DNA of 25,592 nucleotides from URNF01 sp045638005 (GTDB lineage: Bacteria > Bacillota > Clostridia > Oscillospirales > Acutalibacteraceae), in assembly GCA_045638005.1 (NCBI GenBank), contig JAZUAN010000008.1, forward strand, positions 1 through 25,592. Reading direction: 5' to 3'. Below are positions 7,773 through 14,495 of the stretch, in pieces. Positions within the stretch are counted from its first letter, which is position 1; each line of letters opens with the position of its first letter. The notes under the pieces were generated by a model, which made no database searches, was not told where the DNA came from, and saw only the letters and a program-made list of their open reading frames with translations. Made by a program: the position numbers and the translations under genes.

Positions 7773-9401
7773 ATGCTTAATAAGCCGGAAGAAAAGTCAC
7801 TATTAACTGAAATGACAGGGTATATTAAAAACCTTTGGTATATGCTTTCGCTGGGCGTTTGCACGCTTGCAACCTATGGTTACTTTTTAACGCACTATGC
7901 AGTCAGTATAGATGACCTTTCCGCTGATAGATACTATTACGGAGAGTTGTTTGCGCAAGGTCGTTTCACGAACACGATAATTCATCATCTTTTCGGGTTT
8001 ATAGATAACAGTCCATGGATTCGAGACCTGTGCGGTTTGCTGTTACTGGCGACATCCGCAATTGTTTTTTGTGTTCTGCTTGATAAATTTGTGCAGTTTA
8101 AAACGCAAACCCCTAAAATCATATTCTCTTGTCTGTTGGTTTCTGCGCCGATATTTGCTGAACTTTTTTCTTATAACGGAACATGCATTTCTACCGGCGG
8201 CGGTTTTCTTTTTGTTGCGCTTTCTTTGTATTTTACATTACTTAGCCGGAAGGGAAAGCGCATAAAATACCTTTTACTTTCATCTGTACTGATTGCCGTT
8301 ACCGTATCGTGGTATGAGTCTTTACTAGTCGTATATGTAGAAGCTGTTTTTGCACTACTGATTTTAGAATATGTTACGGCAAAAGATAAAATTTCTCTAA
8401 AGACCGTTGTTTTAGAAGGATTATATTTTGCGATACCGTTGGCGATAGGCGTTGTTGCAGAGTTTCTCATCCAAGCTGCGGTCATCGGTATTTTCGAATT
8501 AAAACAGCAAGCAATGGTAAGCAATTCTGTTGAACTGCTTTCGCTAGGACAAATAGTTAACGTTATTAAAAGTATCTTTAAAAAATTCTTTTTGGCGGCT
8601 ATGTGGCACAAAACTATTGTGATTTTCGTGGCAAGCTCGGTTTTAAGTTTGGCGCTGTGCATATACTATTGCGTTAAGAAAAAAAGTTTTGTCCCGATAT
8701 TGCTTTTTGCGGGACTAATATTTACAAACTTTATGTTATGCTTCTTAAGTACGGATAGTGTAAATTACAGGACGTGCCAATGCTTTGCATTCTTCACCGC
8801 ATTTGTGGTACTTTTTCTGTTGTTAAGCTTTGAAAAATCTGAAAAGTACAGCGGAAAGAAACTTCACAAATTCCTCTGTTTAGCCGCGGTATATCTGATA
8901 ATAGTACAAATTTCTACAAGTAATTATTGGTATTTCTGGGATTATCAAAGATATGAGGAAGAGGCAAACACAATAAAGCATATTTCTGTTACCCTTGCAG
9001 AAAATTACGATATTTCTAAACCCATTGTTTTTACGGGTGAATATAAACTTAGCGATGAAGTATTAGAACATTCGTATGTCACTACCGATTCTTTTGCTTA
9101 TAAAGCAAACAATACTATACGCGCGCTTATCGGTGAGGATCATCTTCCGGCAGACGAAAATGGATACGCTAATAAAATACCTCAAACCATCGTTTCGTCG
9201 TATATCAATTGGGGAATGTATGCATTCAGACCGGAAGGCACGGAGTTGTTCAATTTTATTAAGTTCCATGGTATTGATTACCTAAAGCCGGGAACGAAAG
9301 AGATGTCTGAAGAAGCACAAGAACTTGCAGTTGATATGCCGAGATGGCCACAAAAAGGTTCCATTCTTGATGTAGGTGAATATATCATCGTCAATTTTTA
9401 A
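7773..9401 (+). CDS. GtrII-type polytopic membrane glycosyltransferase
   Basis: This is a 542-aa integral membrane protein with about ten hydrophobic helices up to residue 400 and a soluble C-terminal domain of about 140 residues, presumably outside the cell. After helix 1 it has SIDDLSADRYYYGE with Asp47/Asp48, followed by a QGRF segment; this resembles the first extracytoplasmic loop of GtrII-family glucosyltransferases, where acidic residues are catalytic. Such enzymes take the flipped polyprenyl-phosphate sugar and add it to a surface polymer. The in-frame ATG at 7722 lies inside the previous gene; GGAGGG at 7761-7766 supports the ATG at 7773. It is the last gene of the operon. The acceptor, perhaps a wall teichoic acid or S-layer/capsule polymer, cannot be read from the sequence. 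Confidence 0.8.
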   Translation: MLNKPEEKSLLTEMTGYIKNLWYMLSLGVCTLATYGYFLTHYAVSIDDLSADRYYYGELFAQGRFTNTIIHHLFGFIDNSPWIRDLCGLLLLATSAIVFCVLLDKFVQFKTQTPKIIFSCLLVSAPIFAELFSYNGTCISTGGGFLFVALSLYFTLLSRKGKRIKYLLLSSVLIAVTVSWYESLLVVYVEAVFALLILEYVTAKDKISLKTVVLEGLYFAIPLAIGVVAEFLIQAAVIGIFELKQQAMVSNSVELLSLGQIVNVIKSIFKKFFLAAMWHKTIVIFVASSVLSLALCIYYCVKKKSFVPILLFAGLIFTNFMLCFLSTDSVNYRTCQCFAFFTAFVVLFLLLSFEKSEKYSGKKLHKFLCLAAVYLIIVQISTSNYWYFWDYQRYEEEANTIKHISVTLAENYDISKPIVFTGEYKLSDEVLEHSYVTTDSFAYKANNTIRALIGEDHLPADENGYANKIPQTIVSSYINWGMYAFRPEGTELFNFIKFHGIDYLKPGTKEMSEEAQELAVDMPRWPQKGSILDVGEYIIVNF

Positions 9402-9496
9402 GGGAGATGCCGCATATAGCAGTATTGAATACCATAATTAAAGAAAACATAACGCAAACGTTTTAAGTAGAAATATAATAATTTCGAAAGAGCACT

Positions 9497-9598
9497 CAGT
9501 ATAAATCTCCTTGTTTTACAGATACTAACAGTACAAATTTGTAAAGCAAGGAGATTATTATATATTATGAAAGCAACTGGAATAGTTCGTAGAATCGA
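9497..9598 (+). repeat. spoVT leader/5'-end repeat, copy 2
   Basis: This second copy of the spoVT leader and first ten codons follows the glycan operon. It starts with CAGTATAAATCTCCTT like the others but is more diverged. Its hairpin is the best of the three: 9504-9520 pairs with 9540-9556 over 17 bp with one G-U pair. Where copies 1 and 3 have AAAA after CTCCTT, this copy has GTTT, and the opposite arm carries the matching change. The ribosome binding site AAGGAG is in the right arm. Similarity to copy 1, but not to spoVT, continues to about 9616 (15 of 20 bases). Confidence 0.9.
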
Positions 9599-9641
9599 GG
9601 CTCGTGTTATAATAACACAAAAGTGCGATAAAGCCTTATAA
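9567..9641 (+). pseudogene. truncated spoVT 5' fragment or 24-aa small ORF (copy 2)
   Basis: This 24-codon frame encodes MKATGIVRRI followed by EARVIITQKCDKAL and TAA. All three codons in the first ten that differ from intact spoVT (Ala3, Arg8, Ile10) are silent. Residues after position 10 match copy 1 better (E..VI.T) than SpoVT. The ribosome binding site is present but sequestered in the leader hairpin. It is too short for an AbrB fold. I read it as a displaced spoVT 5' end; a regulated leader peptide is the alternative. Confidence 0.5.
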
Positions 9642-9715
9642 ATACTGGGCTTTCGGGTGAATTTGGGAGAAAAATTTTTGTCGAAAAACAGCATAGTTTG
9701 ACTTATACATAGCAA

Positions 9716-9740
9716 AAGCGAGGGGAAATTTCCCTCGCTT
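9716..9740. terminator. bidirectional terminator
   Basis: AAGCGAGGG (9716-9724) pairs with CCCTCGCTT (9732-9740) around a 7-base loop. On the plus strand a T-rich run starts at 9744; on the minus strand TTTT follows the stem directly. The stem overlaps the stop codon of the minus-strand gene at 9739. I saw no earlier terminator after the glycan operon, so this may end it as well. Confidence 0.8.
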
Positions 9741-10245
9741 AATGTTTTTTCTTTCGTTCCTTTTTTGCCTTTTTGACTATTAAATTAAATCCGACTAAAT
9801 CATAAGAACAAGTAAAGATAATTCTATTTTGTCTGTTTCTAATTATAGCATCCTTTTCCAATGGCTTGCCATAGGGCTCAAATTCTTTAACTTCTACTTT
9901 TTTAACATCCTTCCAAAAAACTTGTTTTTCTAAAACCCAAAATTTTTTTATTGTTATCCCCTCATCGTCTATGAGGCAACGGTACGAAATATGGTAAAGG
10001 ACAATTAAAAAGCTACCAATTGAAGCAGCGCTTAATATGTATAAAAAAACTTTATCAAAAAAGCCAAAAGAAAAGGTGCAGATTACAAAAAACAAACAAA
10101 TCACAAACCAATATATAACGGAACTACGTAAATAATATGCTGTAAAATTATCTGGTAATAGTTCTTTTTCTGCTTCTCTTGCTTTTTTGTAAATTTTTTC
10201 AGTAATACATTTATCTATGAAATCTAAAATGATAGTACGACGCAT
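9739..10245 (-). CDS. membrane protein with a C-terminal PH-like region, function unknown
   Basis: I do not recognise a named family. The 168-aa protein has a basic N-terminal stretch of about 40 residues, two membrane helices (about 43-62 and 67-87), and a cytoplasmic C-terminal half rich in beta-strand patterns. The stretch DEGITIKKFWVLEKQVFWKD followed by VKKVEVKE resembles bacterial PH-like domains of small two-helix membrane proteins. The tail is very basic. The start has a strong ribosome binding site (AAAGGAGATG). It lies alone between repeat copies 2 and 3, in the opposite orientation to them, and is AT-rich like the rest of the island. It may be the sole cargo of a small inserted segment. 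Confidence 0.75.
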   Translation of the reverse strand: MRRTIILDFIDKCITEKIYKKAREAEKELLPDNFTAYYLRSSVIYWFVICLFFVICTFSFGFFDKVFLYILSAASIGSFLIVLYHISYRCLIDDEGITIKKFWVLEKQVFWKDVKKVEVKEFEPYGKPLEKDAIIRNRQNRIIFTCSYDLVGFNLIVKKAKKERKKKH

Positions 10246-10306
10246 TATTTCATCTCCTTTGCGATATTTAAATTATATCACACATAACTCAAAAAGTAAA
10301 TTGTTG

Positions 10307-10404
10307 CAGTATAAATCTCCTTAAAATACAGATAATAACAACACAATTTGTAATTTAAGGAGAAATGTATATATGAAAGCCACTGGAATAGTTAGAAGAA
10401 TTGA
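10307..10404 (+). repeat. spoVT leader/5'-end repeat, copy 3 (joined to the intact gene)
   Basis: This copy is fused to the full spoVT reading frame. In its hairpin, 10316-10330 pairs with 10349-10363 over 15 positions with one A-A mismatch. The ribosome binding site TTAAGGAG is in the right arm and the ATG follows at 10373. The first 44 bases are identical to copy 1. Sequence upstream of the three copies is not alike, so the conserved block begins sharply at CAGTATAA. Confidence 0.9.
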
Positions 10405-10912
10405 TGATTTAGGTCGTGTGGTTATTCCCAAGGAAATCCGTCGCACCATCCGCATCAGAGAGGGCGATCCGCTTGAGATCTTCACCGACAATGACGGCGA
10501 GGTGGTGTTCAAAAAGTATTCGCCGGTGGGGGAACTGTCCCCTTTTGCAGTGCAATACGCAGATGTGCTGTCCCGCGCATGCGGCATGACGGTGCTCATC
10601 TGTGACCGCGATCGGGTGGTAGCTGCCGCGGGGAGTAACCGCAAAGACTTTCTCGAACGCCGCATATCCGCAACCCTTGAGGACACCATGGATCGCCGAC
10701 AGACCCACGTGGCAGTTGCAGGCGGTATCCGCTTGCAGCCGGTGGAGGGAATGGACCGCGCCGCAGCCGTGGCGGTGCCCATCCTGGCGTCGGGTGACAT
10801 CACCGGTGCGGTTTGTATGATCCAGCCCGAGACCGGTGCCGTGCCCTCCGAGGGGGACATTAAATTGGCACAGGTCGCCGCGGCGTTCTTAGGCAAACAG
10901 ATGGAAGAATAA
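10373..10912 (+). CDS. spoVT: stage V sporulation protein T (AbrB-family regulator)
   Basis: The 179-aa protein has the SpoVT layout. An N-terminal swapped-hairpin AbrB DNA-binding domain (about residues 1-50, with DDLGRVVIPKEIRRT) is followed by a C-terminal GAF-like domain (about 55-178). In Bacillus, SpoVT acts in the forespore with sigma G and tunes late sporulation genes. Length and motifs match. The first 14 or so codons are AT-rich (AGA, AGA, ATA, TTA), while the rest uses GC-rich codons such as CGC and CTC, so the 5' end looks grafted on. The ribosome binding site lies within the leader hairpin. I found no convincing sigma-G promoter. A terminator follows at 11022. Confidence 0.93.
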   Translation: MKATGIVRRIDDLGRVVIPKEIRRTIRIREGDPLEIFTDNDGEVVFKKYSPVGELSPFAVQYADVLSRACGMTVLICDRDRVVAAAGSNRKDFLERRISATLEDTMDRRQTHVAVAGGIRLQPVEGMDRAAAVAVPILASGDITGAVCMIQPETGAVPSEGDIKLAQVAAAFLGKQMEE

Positions 10913-10925
10913 AGAGAACCACGCA

Positions 10926-11015
10926 ATAAGGGGCATTTCCCTTATGGGTCGTACCCCTGAGGACAGTTTGCGCGCTTTGCGGCAATGGATACGCCCTGTC
11001 AGTGGGTAGAAGTAT
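10926..11015 (+). other. structured 3' region after spoVT
   Basis: Two elements can fold here. ATAAGGG (10926-10932) pairs with CCCTTAT (10939-10945). A longer helix joins TACCC and CTGA to TCAG and GGGTA, with an inner CAG/CTG step. There is no reading frame. It may be part of the spoVT 3' untranslated region or a small RNA released from it; it matches no RNA family I can name. Confidence 0.35.
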
Positions 11016-11021
11016 AAATTT

Positions 11022-11049
11022 AGGCTCCCTCGTCAGAGGGAGCCTTTTT
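11022..11049 (+). terminator. terminator of spoVT
   Basis: AGGCTCCCTC (11022-11031) pairs perfectly with GAGGGAGCCT (11036-11045) around GTCA, followed by a run of five T. It also separates spoVT from the convergent minus-strand sigma-factor operon, whose last gene ends at 11051. Confidence 0.9.
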
Positions 11050-11050
11050 G

Positions 11051-11638
11051 TTAGTAGCTGTCGTCTGCTTGTAAAAGCACCGTTCCGCTGTTTTCCAGTT
11101 GTAATAACAGCTGATTTGGCGCGCCTACAACCGTATACACGTCACCGTTTATCTCGTTTTGGATCTGATAGAAGCCTCGAAAATCAAAGGCGCGTCCCAC
11201 GTGCGTTTGCGTCTTTACGTTCGCAATATCCGTATTCTGTACCTGCGTATACAGGGTGTTTTCGTACACCAGCCAGCCGATACAATCGCCGTTTTTTGAC
11301 AGTTCTTCCAGTTTTTCTATGTGCTGTTCCAAAAGTGTGCCGGACTGCTGCGTATTATCCTGCAAAGCATCATCGTACACGGCATCATCCGCGTCGTCGG
11401 TAAATTCACCGGGGGGTATGGTGTCATCCTCACCGATCATCGTGCTGTCCTCCAGCGATGGCACTTGCTCTTGCTGCAAATCACGACCAAGCCACCGAAA
11501 ACCGGCGAAAATAACAACACACACGCAGCAAAGGGAAAGCGAAGCCGCTACTATCGCGCGGCGGGTAGCTTTTTGTTTTTTCAGATATACGTCACGGCGT
11601 TCAAGAACGTCCGCCGCCATTTGCTCACTGCTCTTCAT
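11051..11638 (-). CDS. single-helix membrane protein, putative anti-sigma or sigma-partner protein
   Basis: This 195-aa protein has a short charged cytoplasmic segment (1-25), one membrane helix (about 26-47), an acidic linker rich in Asp/Glu (about 60-95) and an extracytoplasmic C-terminal region. A longer in-frame reading back to 11941 lies inside the sigma gene; AGGAGG just upstream supports the ATG at 11638. It overlaps the sigma-factor end by 14 bases, so the two are translationally coupled. Membrane proteins encoded directly after ECF sigma factors are usually anti-sigma factors, but no zinc-binding anti-sigma motif is visible and the cytoplasmic part is very short. The role is therefore inferred from position only. 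Confidence 0.65.
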   Translation of the reverse strand: MKSSEQMAADVLERRDVYLKKQKATRRAIVAASLSLCCVCVVIFAGFRWLGRDLQQEQVPSLEDSTMIGEDDTIPPGEFTDDADDAVYDDALQDNTQQSGTLLEQHIEKLEELSKNGDCIGWLVYENTLYTQVQNTDIANVKTQTHVGRAFDFRGFYQIQNEINGDVYTVVGAPNQLLLQLENSGTVLLQADDSY

Positions 11639-12182
11639 ATACAAATCCTCCTTCTTCCAGTTCGGCTTTGAGGCGTTTGCGGGCGCGGTATAAGAGGCTC
11701 TCCGCACCGCGGCGCGACTTGCCGATGACGGTGGCGATACCGTCCGCGGAAAGCCCCGAAAAATACGCGAGATGCAACACTTCACGCTGCGCTTTGGGCA
11801 GCTTTGCAAGGGCACTGTGCAGCTGTTGCAGCCGCTCCTTTTTCTCGTATGTATCCGCAACGTTTTCTCGGTGCGGTAACAAACTTTCCACTTCGGCAAG
11901 GGGCAGTATCTCCCGCCGTTTTTGGCGGCGCAAATGGTCAAGACTCAAATTGCGACCGATAGAAAACAGCCATGTGCGAAAATTGGATGTACCTCGAAAA
12001 TGCGGCTTTTTCACCGCAAGGCGAAAAAAGACCTCTTCGGTCAGTTCTTCTGCGATACTTTCATCACGGAGATATCCGCAAAGAAAGCGAAAAAGCGGGT
12101 CTTTATAGTCTGTCACGAGCTCTACCAGTCCCGCATCCTCGCCGGACAAATACCGCCGATAGTTTTGAGCACCTCTATCCAC
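11625..12182 (-). CDS. ECF-type RNA polymerase sigma factor
   Basis: This 185-aa group 4 sigma factor has region 2 at about residues 25-90 (LFRFLCGYLRDESIAEEL, then FRTWLFSIGRNLSLDHLRR) and region 4 at about 120-175 (LPKAQREVLHLAYFSGLS, then a helix-turn-helix ending RARKRLKAEL). The start codon is GTG at 12182, supported by AAAGGAGG. The gene is first in a two-gene unit with a membrane protein. A possible autoregulated ECF promoter lies upstream. The stimulus is unknown; such pairs commonly respond to envelope stress. Confidence 0.9.
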   Translation of the reverse strand: MDRGAQNYRRYLSGEDAGLVELVTDYKDPLFRFLCGYLRDESIAEELTEEVFFRLAVKKPHFRGTSNFRTWLFSIGRNLSLDHLRRQKRREILPLAEVESLLPHRENVADTYEKKERLQQLHSALAKLPKAQREVLHLAYFSGLSADGIATVIGKSRRGAESLLYRARKRLKAELEEGGFVYEEQ

Positions 12183-12213
12183 ACTTACGCCTCCTTTACC
12201 CTTGCATTTGTTA

Positions 12214-12239
12214 GACGAACGAAAAAAGGAAAATACTCA
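12214..12239 (-). promoter_or_regulatory. candidate ECF-type promoter of the sigma-factor gene
   Basis: On the minus strand, TGAGTA (complement of 12234-12239) and CGTC (complement of 12214-12217) are 16 bases apart, followed by TAACAA. The CGTC -10 motif at this spacing is typical of ECF sigma promoters in Firmicutes. The -35 lacks the usual AAC, so the call is tentative. Confidence 0.4.
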
Positions 12240-12240
12240 A

Positions 12241-12266
12241 AAAACGGCAGGGTGACCTGCCGTTTT
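12241..12266. terminator. bidirectional terminator
   Basis: AAAACGGCAGG (12241-12251) pairs with CCTGCCGTTTT (12256-12266) around GTGA. On the minus strand it lies just after the stop at 12270, ending the trmN6-rsmI unit ahead of the sigma-factor promoter. Confidence 0.85.
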
Positions 12267-12269
12267 TCA

Positions 12270-12836
12270 TTATTGATCCAAAAAATCCTCCGGGTTTTGG
12301 CGGATATATTCCACACAAAGACCGAGCGGCTGCTCGGTTTCCAGTGCTGCCAGCACCGCCGCTTCCAAGTCGCTCTCCTGCGCATCTGCATCAGGACTTA
12401 AAAACGCGCGCACCGCAGCAGCGGTCGCCTCTGCCCCCACGGTGATAAGACCTTCAATACCCACGTCCACAAAGCGGGATGCAGGCTTTTTGCACAACGC
12501 GTGAACGCCGTTATGCTCGACCTCCTTGCACAACATCCATGTGAAATATACCGCATTTCTGCCGCGGGAAAGTCGCGGGATTGTGATAAGCGGATCGGGA
12601 TGCAGGCGGGAAAGTTTTTCCATCAGATTAGCGATCACCGCATTTACGAGTTTGTCATCCGGTGTCTCTTCCAAAAGCTGGGCTGTCATGACAGCATACT
12701 GCTTTTGCAGGCTTTCTTCCTTGGTGGCGGGGCGCATTTTTTTGGCGCGGAACACCAACAGAGCGGCGATGCAGCCGACAAAGATCAAAATCAAAAGATA
12801 ATATCCGGGTTGTCCGACGTTAAAAAACTCCAACAT
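12270..12836 (-). CDS. membrane-anchored protein of unknown function
   Basis: This 188-aa protein has one N-terminal membrane helix (about residues 13-30) and a soluble domain. The part around NAVYFTWMLCKEVEHNGVHA, with the later IEGLITVGAEATAAAV, vaguely recalls DUF4375/DMP19-type helical domains, but I cannot assign it. Its ATG overlaps the rsmI stop (TAATG), so it is translationally coupled and likely co-transcribed with trmN6 and rsmI. Nothing in it indicates an RNA-modification role. Its terminator is at 12241-12266. Confidence 0.75.
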   Translation of the reverse strand: MLEFFNVGQPGYYLLILIFVGCIAALLVFRAKKMRPATKEESLQKQYAVMTAQLLEETPDDKLVNAVIANLMEKLSRLHPDPLITIPRLSRGRNAVYFTWMLCKEVEHNGVHALCKKPASRFVDVGIEGLITVGAEATAAAVRAFLSPDADAQESDLEAAVLAALETEQPLGLCVEYIRQNPEDFLDQ

Positions 12837-13681
12837 TACGCGTTCTCCTCCACCAATTTCTTATATATCTCATTTTTGCGGCAACCGCTGTCTGCTGCCG
12901 CCTGTTTCGCGGCGGCGGTGGCGGACATACCCTCCGCCACATAGTCTTTTGCCAACGCGACCGCGGCTTCTACGGTCATGCCGTTCTCTACTTTTTTCTC
13001 TGCGCCGCCGACGATCACCACAAACTCCCCGCGCGGAGACTCGCTTTCATACCGCTGCGCGGCGGCAGATAAAGTGGTGCGGATGACCTCCTCGTGTATC
13101 TTGGTAATTTCGCGCACCAGCGCAATGGGTCGATCACCGAAAGCAGCGAGCATATCTTTTAAGGTCGCAGGCAGTTTATGCGGTGCCTCATAAAAAATCA
13201 TGGTGCGGGTCTCGCTTACAAGCTGTTCCAGATGCTCACGGCGCGCCCGCTTGGTCATGCTGAGAAATCCCTCAAAGGTAAAACGTCCCGCCGGCATACC
13301 GGACAGTGCCAGTGCCGTCACCAACGCGCAAGGACCGGGGACGATACCTACCGGAATACCTTTTTCGTGGCATAGTCGCACCAAATCCTCGCCCGGATCG
13401 GAAATGGCAGGCAAACCCGCATCGCTGACTAAAACACCCATCTCTCCCGCCTGTAAACGAGCGCAGATCTCCTCGCCACGGGTGTGTTTATTATGTTCAT
13501 GGTAACTGATAAGCGTTTTTTTAATTTCAAAATGATTAAGCAACGTTAAAGTCACCCGCGTATCCTCGGCGGCAATAAAATCCGCCGCACGCAATGCCTC
13601 CAACGCACGCGGAGATACGTCTGATAAATTCCCGATGGGTGTGCCGACCAAGGTCAGCCTTCCGATCATATTTTCTTGCAT
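12836..13681 (-). CDS. rsmI: 16S rRNA (cytidine1402-2'-O)-methyltransferase
   Basis: RsmI uses SAM to 2'-O-methylate C1402 in the decoding centre of 16S rRNA. The 281-aa product carries GTPIGNLSD near the N-terminus and VSDAGLPAISDPGED, both typical of the tetrapyrrole-methylase fold, and ends in the usual small helical C-terminal domain. The frame is open further upstream to 13780, but GGAGTTACTT directly before the ATG at 13681 and the family length (about 280) support this start. It follows trmN6 by 22 bases and overlaps the next gene. The same neighbourhood (yabB, yabC) occurs in Bacillus. Confidence 0.95.
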   Translation of the reverse strand: MQENMIGRLTLVGTPIGNLSDVSPRALEALRAADFIAAEDTRVTLTLLNHFEIKKTLISYHEHNKHTRGEEICARLQAGEMGVLVSDAGLPAISDPGEDLVRLCHEKGIPVGIVPGPCALVTALALSGMPAGRFTFEGFLSMTKRARREHLEQLVSETRTMIFYEAPHKLPATLKDMLAAFGDRPIALVREITKIHEEVIRTTLSAAAQRYESESPRGEFVVIVGGAEKKVENGMTVEAAVALAKDYVAEGMSATAAAKQAAADSGCRKNEIYKKLVEENA

Positions 13682-13703
13682 AAGTAACTCCAAATTGTTT
13701 ATG

Positions 13704-14411
13704 TTATATATTTTTATACATTCCATATAAAAAATCGTGTGTTTTAGGGTCGCTGAGTAACCACGACTTCTGGAAGTCAAGACCTGTTTTCCCGCCCTTG
13801 ACCGCTTCGATTAAAACGAGTTGTATAGGGGCATCCTCTTGGCTTTGCAGGGAACATAGCCGCTTGGGCTCCAAGCCGTTTTGCTGCATAGCGGCAAAGA
13901 TGGCAGCCAGATTTTCAGGGCGGTGACACATACACAGTCTACCGCCGTATTTGAGCAGGTGCTTCGCCGCGGCGCACACCTCAAAAAGAGTGGTCTCCTT
14001 TGCATGCCGCGCAATACTGCGGGCAACGCTTTCGTTTTGTTTGCCGCCGCCTGCGGGGAAATACGGCGGATTGCACAGTACCCTGTCAAAGCTGCCCGCG
14101 TCTGCGATAGCAGCAGGGTCACACCAATCCGCCTGCAAAAACTGCACGGTGTCCCGTCCGTTTTGCAAAGCGGCGGCCTTGCAAAGCGCTATCGCCTCCG
14201 ACTGGATATCCACGCCGAGGGTATATGCCGGCGGGTGCGCACGATTTTGCAGCAAGAAGGGGATGATACCACAACCCGTACCGAGATCGCATACCCGCTC
14301 CCCCGCTTTGTGTGGCTCACCGAACGCAGTGAGCACTATAGCATCGGTGCCAAAGCGGAAATCGCTATTCTGCGCTACCACCAAGCCGCCGCCCAACTGT
14401 TCAAACCACAT
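13704..14411 (-). CDS. trmN6: tRNA1(Val) (adenine37-N6)-methyltransferase, TrmN6/YabB family
   Basis: This 235-aa class I SAM-dependent methyltransferase has DLGTGCGIIP as the SAM-binding glycine motif (about residues 42-51). Its CNPPYF (about 113-118) is the NPPY catalytic motif used for N6-adenine methylation. Length and the N-terminal FRFGTDAIVL segment match TrmN6/YabB. The start is supported by AGGGGTG upstream. It is the first gene of trmN6-rsmI-12270, in the same order as Bacillus yabB-yabC. The family is secure; the exact tRNA target is by homology. Confidence 0.9.
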   Translation of the reverse strand: MWFEQLGGGLVVAQNSDFRFGTDAIVLTAFGEPHKAGERVCDLGTGCGIIPFLLQNRAHPPAYTLGVDIQSEAIALCKAAALQNGRDTVQFLQADWCDPAAIADAGSFDRVLCNPPYFPAGGGKQNESVARSIARHAKETTLFEVCAAAKHLLKYGGRLCMCHRPENLAAIFAAMQQNGLEPKRLCSLQSQEDAPIQLVLIEAVKGGKTGLDFQKSWLLSDPKTHDFLYGMYKNI

Positions 14412-14454
14412 AGGTACACCCCTTTTTTATTCTCTGCATGTGATATAAAGCAAA

Positions 14455-14482
14455 TTGCCGGGCAGCGCACGCTGTCCGGCAA
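14455..14482 (-). terminator. terminator of the ferredoxin gene
   Basis: A 13-bp stem with one G-U pair (14455-14467 with 14470-14482) and a CA loop lies just after the ferredoxin stop. On the minus strand it is followed by TTTGCTTTATAT, a weak T-rich tail. Confidence 0.7.
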
Positions 14483-14495
14483 CCCGATGTTTGAC

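Noticed and set aside
10307..10372. Sigma-G promoter in the spoVT leader (CAGTATA as -10)
   Set aside because: One mismatch in the -10 and no -35 at the correct distance; transcription from it would remove part of the conserved hairpin.
49..10404. Insertion-sequence ends or composite transposon
   Set aside because: No transposase and no terminal inverted repeats with short target duplications; the repeats are direct and correspond to a host gene's 5' end.
11639..11941. N-terminal extension of the sigma-partner protein to 296 aa
   Set aside because: The extra part runs inside the sigma-factor gene in another frame; AGGAGG supports the start at 11638.
13682..13780. N-terminal 33-residue extension of RsmI
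   Set aside because: It overlaps the end of trmN6 and exceeds family length; a ribosome binding site supports 13681.
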